Assembly: GCA_040285825.1 (NCBI GenBank)
Contig: JAUPSS010000002.1
Location: forward strand, 1,054,001-1,118,000
DNA: 64,000 bases
Direction of reading: 5' to 3'
DNA from: Eukaryota sp. TZLM1-RC
Lineage: Eukaryota; Metamonada: BaSk clade
In this document: in pieces, positions 30,779-40,517 of the stretch
Layout of the letters: each line of letters starts with the position of its first letter
Numbering within the stretch: the first letter of the stretch is position 1
The notes under the pieces: model-generated
Database searches by the model: none
What the model was told of the DNA's origin: nothing
Seen by the model: the letters and a program-made list of their open reading frames with translations, nothing else
Position numbers and translations under genes: made by a program

Positions 30779-32941
30779 ATGTTGGATTTGATACATATTG
30801 CTCAACAGCAGTGTGCCCATGTCGCTGTAACAGAGCTTAATGGTCTCGTTACGTCTACTACAGAAACTGCTTCCAGTGCCCCAGTTTCAAATGCATGTTC
30901 TCTTCTGGATTTTCTTACTTCTATCTCAGGAGAACAACATCCTTTTGTTGTATACGTTCTCAGCAATACCCTCTTCAACCTTGTTCCGTCTGCTTTAAAT
31001 TGTTCGTCATTGCCTGCATCATTTCCCCCAAGGTTGAGCAGAATTTATGACAAGCTTCTCAATTTTTACTATACTTGCGTCACCAGTATAGATATGTCAA
31101 GATCTCAGTTTTGTGGTTTTGATAAGTTAATTCACAATCTCTTTTCGGCACTCTTTTGTGAACAAAACAACAGCAAATCTAGAATTTCAAATATTCTTTG
31201 CAGCATCATGTATTTAAGAGGTCATTTATCTCTCGTTTTGTCGGCAATTACAGACTCTTTTGACCTTTACTCGGCTTTTGACAAATTATTAAAATATTCA
31301 AGTGAATCTTTTAGGCTTAAATTAACCAAAACTTTGATTAATTTGAATGATTTTTCTTTCTGTCTGCCTGCTATAGGATGTGCTCATCTACATTTAATTA
31401 TACATTCAATCAAAATCAATAATTTAGCTCATTTAAAAGCACTGATTTCTTTTTGTGCAACAAATTATACTGAATTGTCTAATGAGCAAACAACTTCCTT
31501 AATAATTAATATTTCAAACAATTTGGATTTGAATCTCAATACGTTAACCAATATGCAACGGTTATTTGCATTCTGTATTTTATCTGGATTCATTTCGTTG
31601 CTAAAACACTATGAATCAATCACTATATCAAAAGTTCTGGCCAACATGAACAGCATATTAGCTTCAGGAGATACTTCTGATCGCCATCGCTCAATGATAG
31701 TTCTTGGTTGCATCAATCAAAATGCTTCCAACCATGATCAATTTGATTACATTTTTGATTTGGGAGATGATCTTTATGCATTTAAACACACTTTTTCTAT
31801 ATTCGATTACACTGCTGAGTTTCTCTGCCAATCCAACAGAGAAGATGATATCAATGATCCAGCTGAAGAGTTTTACAACAATGTCAAGGTTCAAAGTACA
31901 GAACCTGAAACACTTCCAAATAACTATAGTTCTATTTTCGACACACCGCGAGAGATTGGTTCACGGAATGTAACACTTAGAGAATGTCTTGATTTAGTAC
32001 ACAGTAGCAAGTTCAATGACTGGTCATATGGATTTAATAATCTTCCACATCTTACCAAAGAGTTTTCAGAGTCACTTGCTCACAGTCAGCATCTTGTTGA
32101 ACATTTGTTCAAAACAACCCTCAACATGGAGAATAAGTTTGGGGTAAGTTCATTTCTACCTACACTTTCAGCTACATTATCGAACGTTATCGTCGCTGCA
32201 CCTCATCGGACACCCCTACTTGTAAAATTCGGCCTGGCAGGAGATCATTCCACAAGTAAGATTATGGTGGTCATGAGTTCTCTGACGTCTGCTGTGAATA
32301 AATTATCGATTGAGCAAGTCAAAACAGCCCAAAGTACCAGTAGTTATTTAAAGCCGATGAGTGAGCCAAGACGTCGCCCAGAAAGAGCAGAGAAGGAGAT
32401 TCAGGAACGTCTCAAAAGAAGAACCAAATTCTTTAAAAGAAAGACAACTGAATCATTCAATTCACTCCTTTATCCATCATTTAATGCTCTTTTTTGGCCT
32501 ATTTTTAATCATTTTTCTTCACGTTCTAGGGAAATAGCTGCTGCTCTATCCGATGTGTCCCATTTTCAGTTCCCTCATTATTCCAGTATTATATCTGCTG
32601 TGTTGGGGTACTTTGGCGTTTTATGCTCATCAATTCCTTTGACGTTTGAAACTAAGGAGGCGTTTCAAAGTACTGCTGAAATGTCTATTCATTTGGCTAA
32701 ATTTAGGGGAAAGTCGAAGTATTTTGACAAATCCCTTTTTCTTTGCTTTGCTCTTTTATTGGGGTCAGTTAGTAATTTTACTGATTTAAAAACATTGTGT
32801 CCTTCAAATGATGATCTTGTCGTTGTTCAAAACTTACTCCTAGAGGGACTTCAATCTCCAGATGACAGAGTTCGTGATTCATGTGGAATGGGTTTATCGG
32901 TAATTTCCAAGGTCCGAAATGAGTTATCATTGGAAATATAA
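30779..32941 (+). CDS. TELO2: Telomere length regulation protein TEL2 homologue
   Basis: This 720-residue all-helical protein is the Tel2 component of the TTT (Tel2-Tti1-Tti2) co-chaperone that matures PIK-related kinases such as mTOR and ATM. The Telomere_reg-2 domain is recognisable at about residues 395-510. It has TLRECLDLVHS, then a pair of helices, then LAHSQHLVEHLFKTTLNMENKFG, then VIVAAPHRTPLLVKF and a helix ending in VNKLS. Upstream, DRHRSMIVLGCIN matches the RR.GM.VA segment. Downstream lies the C-terminal helical part (RRRTKFF, NALFWPIFNHF, LLGSVSNFTD-like). Length is within the family range (690-850). It converges on a small minus-strand gene with 41 bases between stops. Single exon. 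Confidence 0.72.
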   Translation: MLDLIHIAQQQCAHVAVTELNGLVTSTTETASSAPVSNACSLLDFLTSISGEQHPFVVYVLSNTLFNLVPSALNCSSLPASFPPRLSRIYDKLLNFYYTCVTSIDMSRSQFCGFDKLIHNLFSALFCEQNNSKSRISNILCSIMYLRGHLSLVLSAITDSFDLYSAFDKLLKYSSESFRLKLTKTLINLNDFSFCLPAIGCAHLHLIIHSIKINNLAHLKALISFCATNYTELSNEQTTSLIINISNNLDLNLNTLTNMQRLFAFCILSGFISLLKHYESITISKVLANMNSILASGDTSDRHRSMIVLGCINQNASNHDQFDYIFDLGDDLYAFKHTFSIFDYTAEFLCQSNREDDINDPAEEFYNNVKVQSTEPETLPNNYSSIFDTPREIGSRNVTLRECLDLVHSSKFNDWSYGFNNLPHLTKEFSESLAHSQHLVEHLFKTTLNMENKFGVSSFLPTLSATLSNVIVAAPHRTPLLVKFGLAGDHSTSKIMVVMSSLTSAVNKLSIEQVKTAQSTSSYLKPMSEPRRRPERAEKEIQERLKRRTKFFKRKTTESFNSLLYPSFNALFWPIFNHFSSRSREIAAALSDVSHFQFPHYSSIISAVLGYFGVLCSSIPLTFETKEAFQSTAEMSIHLAKFRGKSKYFDKSLFLCFALLLGSVSNFTDLKTLCPSNDDLVVVQNLLLEGLQSPDDRVRDSCGMGLSVISKVRNELSLEI

Positions 32942-32982
32942 AAACTCTTTATTTGTCTTGTAGTTTATTTTTCCAAAAAGTT

Positions 32983-33366
32983 TTAATCCGAAGTGGGATA
33001 GCTTTTGTTACCTGCTCTTCCATCTTTCATTACAAAATCGCCTTCGGGTTCATGTACTACCAGCTTTGCAGATGGTCGGGACTCCCAATTCACTTGTCTA
33101 TGAAAGTCATCTAAATGTACATTCTGAACAGCATCAATCTCGTATTGTCTGTATATCTTTGCTAGTTTTCGTGTATTTCGTTCTAGCTTGCGATGGCGTC
33201 CAGGCTTGGGACGAGTGTAATGTGTAGGTCTTTGGTTGGTGTCGATACCGAAACGAGGTGGTTGTTGGTGAAACTGGGGCATTGTAACAAAGTAGATACA
33301 TGAAACATGTTTAAGATCTTGTGTGAAACCGGCAAAAAGATATCTGGTAGATTGTTTTAGAAACAT
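32983..33366 (-). CDS. Small basic protein, family not recognised
   Basis: ATG at 33366 gives 127 residues; ATG at about 33282 gives 99. The downstream part is very protein-like: Pro/Arg/His-rich (RPKPGRHRKLERNTRKLAKIYRQYE), then a charged segment with NWESRPSAKLVV and EGDFVMKDGRAGNKS. The reading frame stays open upstream of 33366 to about 33400, so a further exon behind a short intron is possible. Basic composition suggests an RNA-binding or ribosome-associated role, but that is a guess. It converges tightly with TELO2. Confidence 0.5.
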   Translation of the reverse strand: MFLKQSTRYLFAGFTQDLKHVSCIYFVTMPQFHQQPPRFGIDTNQRPTHYTRPKPGRHRKLERNTRKLAKIYRQYEIDAVQNVHLDDFHRQVNWESRPSAKLVVHEPEGDFVMKDGRAGNKSYPTSD

Positions 33367-33562
33367 AGCTTTGCATTGCTCGACTTGGGCTCCAGTAACT
33401 ACTGAAATTAAAGTCAGTCAATAATACTTCTATTTAATAATTAAGTTTAATCCAGACATCACTATAGTATAAGTCATGATTAACATCAAAACTACATCAA
33501 TTCATATGACAAACTCCAACTACAGCAAATAACTACTGATGACGTGGTACTGACAAGGATAG

Positions 33563-33588
33563 ATTAGTGATGGGTAACCATCACTAAT
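33563..33588. repeat. Perfect 11-bp inverted repeat
   Basis: Arms ATTAGTGATGG and its exact complement, separated by GTAA. It could be a protein-binding site or a leftover of a MITE; TGATGACGTGG occurs just left of it and also next to the transposon at 21511. Confidence 0.7.
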
Positions 33589-33769
33589 AATTACAGAAAT
33601 TATGTCGTCTAAAGCTATGAGAAATAATTAATGAATGTATTGCTAAGTTTAATTGTTCTCATTTGTGCCTTTCACTTATCTACCTGAGACACTAAAAATA
33701 TAGAGATCAACAATTACACTGTCCGCAAAGAAATTTTTATATATTATTTACTAATATTGGCATTAGGTA

Positions 33770-33840
33770 ATTAATTAATTTTCATCCCATTAGTTATGAG
33801 TTTAATTTTTTAAGTGTCCAAGTTCAATAAATTAATATTA
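33770..33840 (+). mobile_element. Retroelement A 3'-end fragment
   Basis: About 65 bases (CCCATTAGTTATGAGTTTAA, then AAGTG and TTCAATAAATTA) match the 3' untranslated end of A seen at 25210-25262, 37725-37775 and 56965-57010. No coding part remains. Confidence 0.65.
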
Positions 33841-34282
33841 TATTTCAGTAATTAATTTCTATTATTTACAGAAAACTTTGAACAAGAACAAGAGACTAGA
33901 ATGGCTATCCTTATTGATGTTGTTTAAAAACTATAGTCCTCTACATGTGTAATTTAAAGTAAGTTTCCATTACAACCTATTGGTTGTCCACAAATGTTGA
34001 AATCGATATCATTCCAACAAAATGTGTCATTGTTTTTCCGCAATTAATGTACTATTTTCGATTTTAATATCAATTGTTTTATTTTGGACTGACCTTTAAA
34101 ACAGACACTGTTGTTGATTCACCGATAACTATAAAGATACCAGGGTGGCTGCAGAGTTTGTCGCTCTAGTATGCATCATCATAACTCTGTTCTATGAGGA
34201 GACAATGGACACTTCCCGTTTGTTGTTAAGAAATTGAAATCTCTGAGAAGTGTCAAGAGTTTAATACACAAAGGTGTCGGAG

Positions 34283-34528
34283 TTAGGAAAGCACAAGAGC
34301 AAAAACTAAAATGAGGAAGTCAAAATGACAAAAATAGTTTAATTGTGCTTCATTCTCTTTCTTCACATGCTGAGAGGGATAGTGTTCTTTTCCCTGTTCT
34401 TGATCAGGTTGAATATGATTCATATACCCGCTGCAGAACCAAATGCCAATTATATAAATACAAATAACGCTGACAGTGAAGACCAAAAAGAAGTATCTAA
34501 ATTTACTCTTAAAATAAATTAATTTCAT
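34283..34528 (-). CDS. Possible small single-pass membrane protein
   Basis: ATG at 34528 opens 81 codons. Residues about 12-30 form a hydrophobic helix (FFLVFTVSVICIYIIGIW), followed by a polar, charged segment and a second hydrophobic end. The form (short, N-terminal helix, then charged tail) resembles mitochondrial or ER accessory proteins, but no family is recognised. The gene could instead end earlier at an intron. It is isolated in gene-free DNA. Confidence 0.3.
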   Translation of the reverse strand: MKLIYFKSKFRYFFLVFTVSVICIYIIGIWFCSGYMNHIQPDQEQGKEHYPSQHVKKENEAQLNYFCHFDFLILVFALVLS

Positions 34529-34976
34529 GAATATTTAATAAATAATTATTGTAATCGTTACAATATGGAAAATATTTTATTTCAAGAACATTGCACAAAG
34601 ACTAAAAATGATTTATACTAGCAAAGCTAGGTTAATGAGGGTTGTAGAACAAACGATGTGTCACTAGTGGCACCCACTTTGTAGTGAAAAATCACAAACT
34701 GAATTAAGCTCGAATGAGAGTTTAGATTCTCAACTTCGTAGCACCATGTAACAATCGAGAAAAGGATGAAGAAGGACTTCAAACCTGACTCCGTTTATTT
34801 AACGATACTAAACTGCAGCCATCTAAAAGAACTCAACAAAGTAGGTTCCTTAGAATTTGATTTACTTAACTGTAGAAAGAATGAAGTATTTTGCAAAGTG
34901 ATAGTAGAAATAACTTTAAAATTAACTAAGCTTTATGGTACAATTAATATAGAATTGAAAGTCTTTCATTTCGCAA

Positions 34977-36830
34977 CTACTCAGTAACATCATCACTAAC
35001 CACCTCCTCTGACGGAATTGTACATTCTACATCATGCTGCTTTTCCAAAAGTTGCTTCTTCCCTAAACTATCAGATTCCAACCTCTGTTTCTCATTTTCC
35101 AGCTTTAATTGATTAAGTTCTTCAGAAAACTGAGCCTCTTTATCTACTAATTTCCCTTCCAATTCACTTATTTTCTCCAAAAGCTGCCCTTTTTCTGCTT
35201 CCAAATGGCCAATAGTTTCAAACTTATCCTCTTCAATTTCTAATGACAATCTTTTCACCTGTAATTTAAGATCACTGATAATAGCATTCTGAGCTACAGT
35301 TTTAGACCTTGTGTTTTCCAATTCCTTTTCCAGGGTTTGAATCTGCGAAAGTAACGCACCCTTCTCGCAAAGTCCTTCATTCTGAATGACTGGTTGCTCT
35401 GGTTTACTTTCTACGGATTCTAGACCATTTAGTCGTTCAAACAATGAATAGATTTCTTTTTTTAATTCTTTGATTTTAACATTTTCAGCCTCTTTTATGT
35501 TGAGAGGAATTGAAGACGACAGCTTATCTATAAGCAACTGTTGGCTTTTCAACAAATTATTCCAAATTCCCTCTCTCAACTTGAAGAAGTTAACCTTACT
35601 TACCACTTTTCGCAAAGAATTTCTCAACTGGTTGACATATTCCTGTTGAGATTCAATGCATCGAATAACTGTAGAGTCACGATGTTTGATATACCCACTC
35701 AACTCTTCTTGTGAGTAAGCCAGCTCCTGCCAAGCCAGTTCTAGCTTGGTTTGGAGGAAAGAGTTTTGATTGGACAAAGAAAGCTTTTGACTGGTCATTT
35801 CTTTTGTATAACTTGATTTGAGTCGTTCCAACTCAATGGAATGGTCACGAGATTGAGTTTTTAACCGTTCTTGCAGGTCATTAATCAATGACGACTGATT
35901 AATTTCCGAAAAGCGCAAAAGTCTGTTATAATTAACTAAACCGGAGAAATCTGTTTCAATTCCTTTAATAATCATAACTATTTCCGGCTGTGCCAAAAGT
36001 TGATTTAGTTGATGGTAAATATCATCGAAATTTGTTTCTAACAATGGCTCATTCACTTGAAGAGCTTGGTTATTGCTGGCTTCCCTACACTCCTCTATTT
36101 CAATCAAAAGTGATTGATTAGTATTTGATAGTTTAGAAACAGTATCCTCCAACCGTTCAATCTCTGCTTTGAGTGATTTATTTTCCACTTCAATTTCCAT
36201 AAGTGTACTTGGATCAACACCTCCAATCTTAGACTGCAGCTCTTTGATGTCCCTTCTCAATTGTGCATTCTCTTCTTTCAGCTCGTCTACTTCAAGATCA
36301 CCATTGTTAGACGAAGGGCATTCAGAGAGACTTGACTGTTGGGAAGTAGAGGAAAGGACAAAGCCAGTGGATGAAGCTAAATCCCGAGTAATGGATAGCG
36401 AACCACCCTTGACCAGAGCTTCAACTGACTGATTTGATTGAAGAAATGATGCAATGTTGTTGTTAATGGGATATTCAAAGTCCACGGTAAAGTCGATTGA
36501 AGTGGTGAGGGATTCAAGAAAGAAGAAGAGAACGAGGGCATTGTAAGATGCTCTGAATCTTCCCTTTTGAATGCCTGCTTTGTCTATGAGATTAGTGGGT
36601 ATACCAGATTGTTTGAGAGCATTAAAGATGGTTTCCCAATAAAGACTCTTATCATGTTCACTTCGAGCTGCATGGGCGGTGCGGAAAGTAGAGCTGACAA
36701 AGTTTGGGAACAGTTTGCCACAGACCCTGACCAGTGTAGAACCATCAGAGAGATCTTCAAATACAGAAACGTTGCGTTTAGTAGATGTTGTGATCCATTG
36801 AAGTAGGTCAGCCTTAGTGACTTTGGACAT
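34977..36830 (-). CDS. EB1-like calponin-homology domain plus long coiled coil
   Basis: This 617-residue protein begins with a CH-like domain at residues 1-120. The pattern DLLQWITTS...VFEDLSDGSTLVRVCGKLFP, then KSLYWETIFNALKQSGI, then GRFRASYNALVLFFF matches the EB1-type fold that binds microtubule ends. From about 180 to 610 it is almost continuous heptad-rich coiled coil (Leu, Glu, Lys, Gln), broken by Pro-containing hinges near 280, 420 and 470. There is no EB1 C-terminal EBH domain and no CAP-Gly. This fits a microtubule- or centrosome-associated scaffold rather than EB1 itself; Hook-type adaptors have a similar plan but a different CH domain. ATG at 36830. Single exon, intact. Confidence 0.7.
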   Translation of the reverse strand: MSKVTKADLLQWITTSTKRNVSVFEDLSDGSTLVRVCGKLFPNFVSSTFRTAHAARSEHDKSLYWETIFNALKQSGIPTNLIDKAGIQKGRFRASYNALVLFFFLESLTTSIDFTVDFEYPINNNIASFLQSNQSVEALVKGGSLSITRDLASSTGFVLSSTSQQSSLSECPSSNNGDLEVDELKEENAQLRRDIKELQSKIGGVDPSTLMEIEVENKSLKAEIERLEDTVSKLSNTNQSLLIEIEECREASNNQALQVNEPLLETNFDDIYHQLNQLLAQPEIVMIIKGIETDFSGLVNYNRLLRFSEINQSSLINDLQERLKTQSRDHSIELERLKSSYTKEMTSQKLSLSNQNSFLQTKLELAWQELAYSQEELSGYIKHRDSTVIRCIESQQEYVNQLRNSLRKVVSKVNFFKLREGIWNNLLKSQQLLIDKLSSSIPLNIKEAENVKIKELKKEIYSLFERLNGLESVESKPEQPVIQNEGLCEKGALLSQIQTLEKELENTRSKTVAQNAIISDLKLQVKRLSLEIEEDKFETIGHLEAEKGQLLEKISELEGKLVDKEAQFSEELNQLKLENEKQRLESDSLGKKQLLEKQHDVECTIPSEEVVSDDVTE

Positions 36831-36879
36831 TTATCAAAAGATTGCAAATATTGAATTATTAATTTATTATAATAAATAA

Positions 36880-37785
36880 TACATGCAGCTCAGCTGTTTT
36901 AAATCAAGATCTTCACTCATTGTTGTTGGAAAAGGGTGTTTGTGAAAGTAAGTCATCAGATTCTTCACTTTTTGTAACCGTTGTACCACGAAGATTTGGA
37001 TTGTGTGCCTCTAATGAAGCATTTGTAACAAAAATGAGATTATATTTGAATATCCCCATTAATCAATTATTATCAAAAGAAAAATGTATTTGTTCGAATT
37101 CACCTCAACTCACTTTGCGCCATGCTCTGAATTGCTCTAAATTGATAACTTATCGTTCTTCATTACATGATGCTGTTAGAGACACTGTTTTCAATATGGC
37201 ACAAACTACAAGAATATCGTGTATCAAAGAGCCCCTGCTGAAGGAAACACTTTCTCTGAATAATTTTGGTTCTGATGATAGAGGTGATGTATACTGTGAT
37301 TGGATTGATAATTCTGAAGCTATTGTTGACTTTGTCTCATGTAATGTTGCAAATGATACTTTGGTTCACAGAAGAAAACTTAATCCTGTGACTGCTCTTG
37401 ATTTTAAAGCAAAAGAGAAACATAGAAAATATGATAAAGATATTGAAGAGGCTAATGCCGATAGAAATACACAGCTGGTTTTTATTGCTTTTCCATTTTC
37501 GATAAATGGAAGATTATCAGCTGAAGCAGAAACTTTTTTGAATGACTTTCAAAATATGGTGCAAGAAAAAACAATGAAAAGATTTGATATTTTTTGATGG
37601 CGTTCACGGATTCAATTTGCCATTATTAATAGATTACCTCGGTTTTTCAATCGAATAAGAGAAGCTTTAGCTAGGCAGCAAGCAGATCAAGATTTTGTAG
37701 AGGAAATCTTGGTTCAATGATAGTCGTCCCATTAGTTATGAGTTAATTTAATTAAGTGTGCAAATTCAATAAATACTAATTATAT
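36880..37785 (+). mobile_element. Retroelement A copy 3 (3' third)
   Basis: 5'-truncated copy collinear with 56125-57010 of copy 1. It contains the zinc motif (about 37090-37140) and the RLE core RGDVYCDW...IVDF (about 37280-37330). The frame is open from 36920 to 37597, where TGG of the conserved W has become TGA. The element begins about 50 bases from the start of the CH/coiled-coil gene, and the Fanzor iii remnant follows within about 100 bases. Confidence 0.85.
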
Positions 37786-37899
37786 TAATTGATTCGAAGT
37801 TTGTATTTAAAAAATAATTACATGTGCTTACTACGTCATCTAACATCTTGGAGTAGGCAAAAGTGTGTGGAAAATAGCACAAATCTATTGAATTCGAAG

Positions 37900-39062
37900 A
37901 TACAGTCTTCAATTAGGATTGATATGTTAATATCATTAATCCTTCTCAATATCATGGAACGACCCTTGCTGCTGCTGATGCAGCTAAATCGGATCTAATT
38001 TATTATCCTGCCAATTTGGCTACTGGATTGACTCATTCAAAAAACTTTAAAGAGACAAATATGCGCATTCAAGTAAAATCAAAGTCAACCAAGACTTGAG
38101 TCCAAAGTGCCAAATTTAAACGAATAGGAGAAAGTAAACAGAAGGACACTTTAGAAACAATAAGTAAGTCGTCTGGCAAGGTAGTTGATCTATCTAATTA
38201 TGAACTATCTTATGCTCAACAACGAAGGATGGATTTAAACAGCAGTATAATTAATCAAATGACTGAAAGAACAATTAGTTTATTAAGAAGTGACCAATCA
38301 GAAGAAATCAATACTCCCCAAAAATTAATTACTCATTCAACTTGGGTAATAATGATCACACGACTAAATCTGTAGCAAAACAAGAAGCAACGTTATCCCA
38401 ATTCAATTCCAAACGCTGCAGGTTTGATAGATTTATGGCATATATTAAACAAAAGAATTTTGTGAATAGTATTGTTGGTCAAGTCTATCATCAAAAAATA
38501 TTTAGGAAACTAAGATGGTGGGCTGAGATTAATCGCAACAAGATCTGAGGCGAAAATGATTCAGAGATTCAAATCAGTAAATGGTGATCCCAGCCAAGTA
38601 GTTACCGGAATTGGAGACTGTGAACAACGAAAAGACATGAAATTCAAAGAACCTATCAAAAGAAAAGGTTTGAGAATTTTAATTAAAACAACCGGTTATA
38701 AGGACTCTTTAACTGATGAGTTTCGAACCGGTGGCTGTTGTTTCAATTGCAAGAAAGCGGAGAAAACAGTTGAAACATTCCGACGGTGCAGAAATCCTAG
38801 GCCATGGAAGAGACATGAGATGTCTATTCGTCACGGGCTAACCATGTGTAAACCATGCGAAAGTTGGCGTAATAGAGATCGAATGCTTCACTGAATAAGC
38901 TGGCAGTGATGGAAGCACATGTAAAGGGTGAGGACAGACCGGTATACTACAGAGAGTCAAGGTTGATGAAGGTTCAAAGAAAAGGTATTCAAGAGAAAAT
39001 CTTCCACTTCTCAAAAACTCAGTCCCTTTACATCGGTGTAAAAAGGACACTTATTTCATTGC
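37900..39062 (+). pseudogene. Fanzor (TnpB-like) nuclease remnant iii
   Basis: This is the best preserved Fanzor here, but it is frameshifted several times. In order: a possible RuvC-I remnant (about 37960-38030), a helical region (38200-38540), and then (38556-38890) GIGDCEQ.KDMKFKEP. The last is the GD motif that contributes to the RuvC-II area. Then come LTDEFRTGGCCFNC (the EY.TS..C..C zinc half), RHGLTMCKPCESW and RNRD with the catalytic Asp retained. After a 1-nt shift the frame gives NASLNKLAVMEAHVKGEDRP, as expected after NRD. Stops near 38546 and 38893 inactivate it. It runs into the promoter block of the SAC3-like gene in the same orientation. Confidence 0.75.
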
Positions 39063-39085
39063 TATAGACATCATTTGTAAGAATG
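39012..39085 (+). promoter_or_regulatory. Promoter-like block P1 of the SAC3-like gene
   Basis: CAAAAACTCA (39012-39021), TTTACATCGGTGTAAA (39027-39042, perfect inverted repeat TTTACA/TGTAAA) and AGACATCATTTGTAAGAATG ending in the start codon (39066-39085). The three sub-blocks recur in the same order at phosphomannomutase; the first and third recur at LSM12, and the first two in short form at trehalose synthase. Confidence 0.6.
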
Positions 39086-40420
39086 ACTTTGCAATCACTT
39101 TCGGCCTTCTTGGATCGTTGTTTTCAAACAGCTACTTCAGGAGATGCTCGAAAACAAATGCAAGAAAAATTGAAATCGCTATTAGATTATCATAAGGCTA
39201 ACAACACTCTCACCACTCATGATTGGGCTTCTGAACCAATTCCCCATTTAGAACAACCAATTAAGGTTCATTCACCCATCATGCATCGAGCTCCTCCTCC
39301 TGTTCCCACTCCTCCAAAGAAGAAGAAACGAAAAGCTGAACCCACTCCAATTGTCTCTCACCGATCTGAATCTATTTCTGCAGCCAGAGCAAGAGTGAAG
39401 GAGAGAATCACAAAGAGAAGAAAGTCCAAAAGTGAAGTAATGTATGTCGTTCCAAAGTGCAAGTCTATTTGTCCCCCCTCTGAGACTCAACAGCGTATTG
39501 AAGATGACATGATTGACCAACTCGAGTGGGACAATGGTGTCTTGAGGACTATTAAACAGTTTAAAAGGTCAGCTGCTGGGGTTGACGTTTCCCCAGATGA
39601 TGTCAGGTCTCCTCAAGCCTTGGTTGACTCGTTCAAAAGATTATTAAAAATTGTTGGTGATAATGAAGATAATCTAATTGAAGTTTTTCCATTTGTGAGT
39701 AACAGAATAAGGTCGATACATCAAGATTTAAGTTTTCAAAATCCCATTGATGGCATTTCTGTTTTGATTCCTTTGTTTGAATCTATTATACGTTTATTGA
39801 TACTTTTTGATTTTAAACTAATTGAGTTTTCCCATCGAGATTATGATTTTCATTTAAATTTAGATCAAATTTCTAAACTTCTTACTACGCTGAAATTTCT
39901 ATATAAATTAGTTTCACCAAACAATTCCCAATTAACCATTAATATGCCAATATTTAAAACATTTTCCCTATTTCTGACTCTTAATTCACCTCCTTTTAAC
40001 TTTTCTTGTTCGAGTTCATTATTAGGAGAAGCTCAAATTGAAAGAATTTGTGAATGGATAAGAGATGAAGTAGATCAGAGTAATTTACATCATTTCAAGA
40101 GTTTGAATATCGTTTCAAGATACCAAAACAAGGATTTTTATCAGTTTTTCAAGCAGTTTCAAGATGAAACAATGGATCTTTATTGTCAAATTCTTCTACA
40201 ACGTCCTGCAACATACATCCAGCAAATGGCACTTCAAATGATTAACAATTTAACCAAAGATCCTAATAGTACAAAAACTTTTGCAAACACATGCTTAATA
40301 AGAACTAACGAAATTGAAGCTAAAATGGAAATCTTAAATGATTCATCAAGAAGATTTCCTTTACAGCAATTCGATATAGTTAAGAAAAGGATAATCAAAC
40401 CTATAGTTGATTATTGTTAA
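39083..40420 (+). CDS. SAC3/GANP family protein (TREX-2 or SAC3D1-like)
   Basis: This 445-residue protein has a basic, Pro/Lys-rich N-terminus (nuclear-localisation-like KKKKRKAE near residue 75 and KRRKSK near 115). The SAC3/GANP helical domain runs from about 150. Its marker is SPDDVRSPQALVDSFKRLL, then VFPFVSNRIRSIHQDLSFQN, fitting the family's DD+R...L......L and F+..R.RSIRQDL..Q. Downstream helices (VLIPLFESIIRLLILF) continue the PCI-like fold. SAC3 proteins scaffold TREX-2 for mRNA export; shorter ones (SAC3D1, Thp3) act in centrosome or elongation functions. Length suggests the shorter group. Convergent with the nucleotidyltransferase gene, 97 bases between stops. Single exon. Confidence 0.75.
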   Translation: MTLQSLSAFLDRCFQTATSGDARKQMQEKLKSLLDYHKANNTLTTHDWASEPIPHLEQPIKVHSPIMHRAPPPVPTPPKKKKRKAEPTPIVSHRSESISAARARVKERITKRRKSKSEVMYVVPKCKSICPPSETQQRIEDDMIDQLEWDNGVLRTIKQFKRSAAGVDVSPDDVRSPQALVDSFKRLLKIVGDNEDNLIEVFPFVSNRIRSIHQDLSFQNPIDGISVLIPLFESIIRLLILFDFKLIEFSHRDYDFHLNLDQISKLLTTLKFLYKLVSPNNSQLTINMPIFKTFSLFLTLNSPPFNFSCSSSLLGEAQIERICEWIRDEVDQSNLHHFKSLNIVSRYQNKDFYQFFKQFQDETMDLYCQILLQRPATYIQQMALQMINNLTKDPNSTKTFANTCLIRTNEIEAKMEILNDSSRRFPLQQFDIVKKRIIKPIVDYC

Positions 40421-40517
40421 AGAAATAAAAAAAAATATCCCTAGACAGAACTACTGACAATAAACTTAAATTATCTTCACATAATTTCATAGGGAAAAAC
40501 GTCCAACAACTCTACAG

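Larger units (their letters stand above)
33367..34282. other. Intergenic stretch with one element A tail and a perfect palindrome
   Basis: No gene is supported. It contains a perfect inverted repeat at 33563-33588 and a short retroelement A 3'-end fragment at about 33770-33840. Confidence 0.4.

Noticed and set aside
34766-34987. 73-codon plus-strand ORF at the 3' end of the CH/coiled-coil gene
   Set aside because: AT-driven composition, no family, overlaps the stop of the real gene on the other strand.
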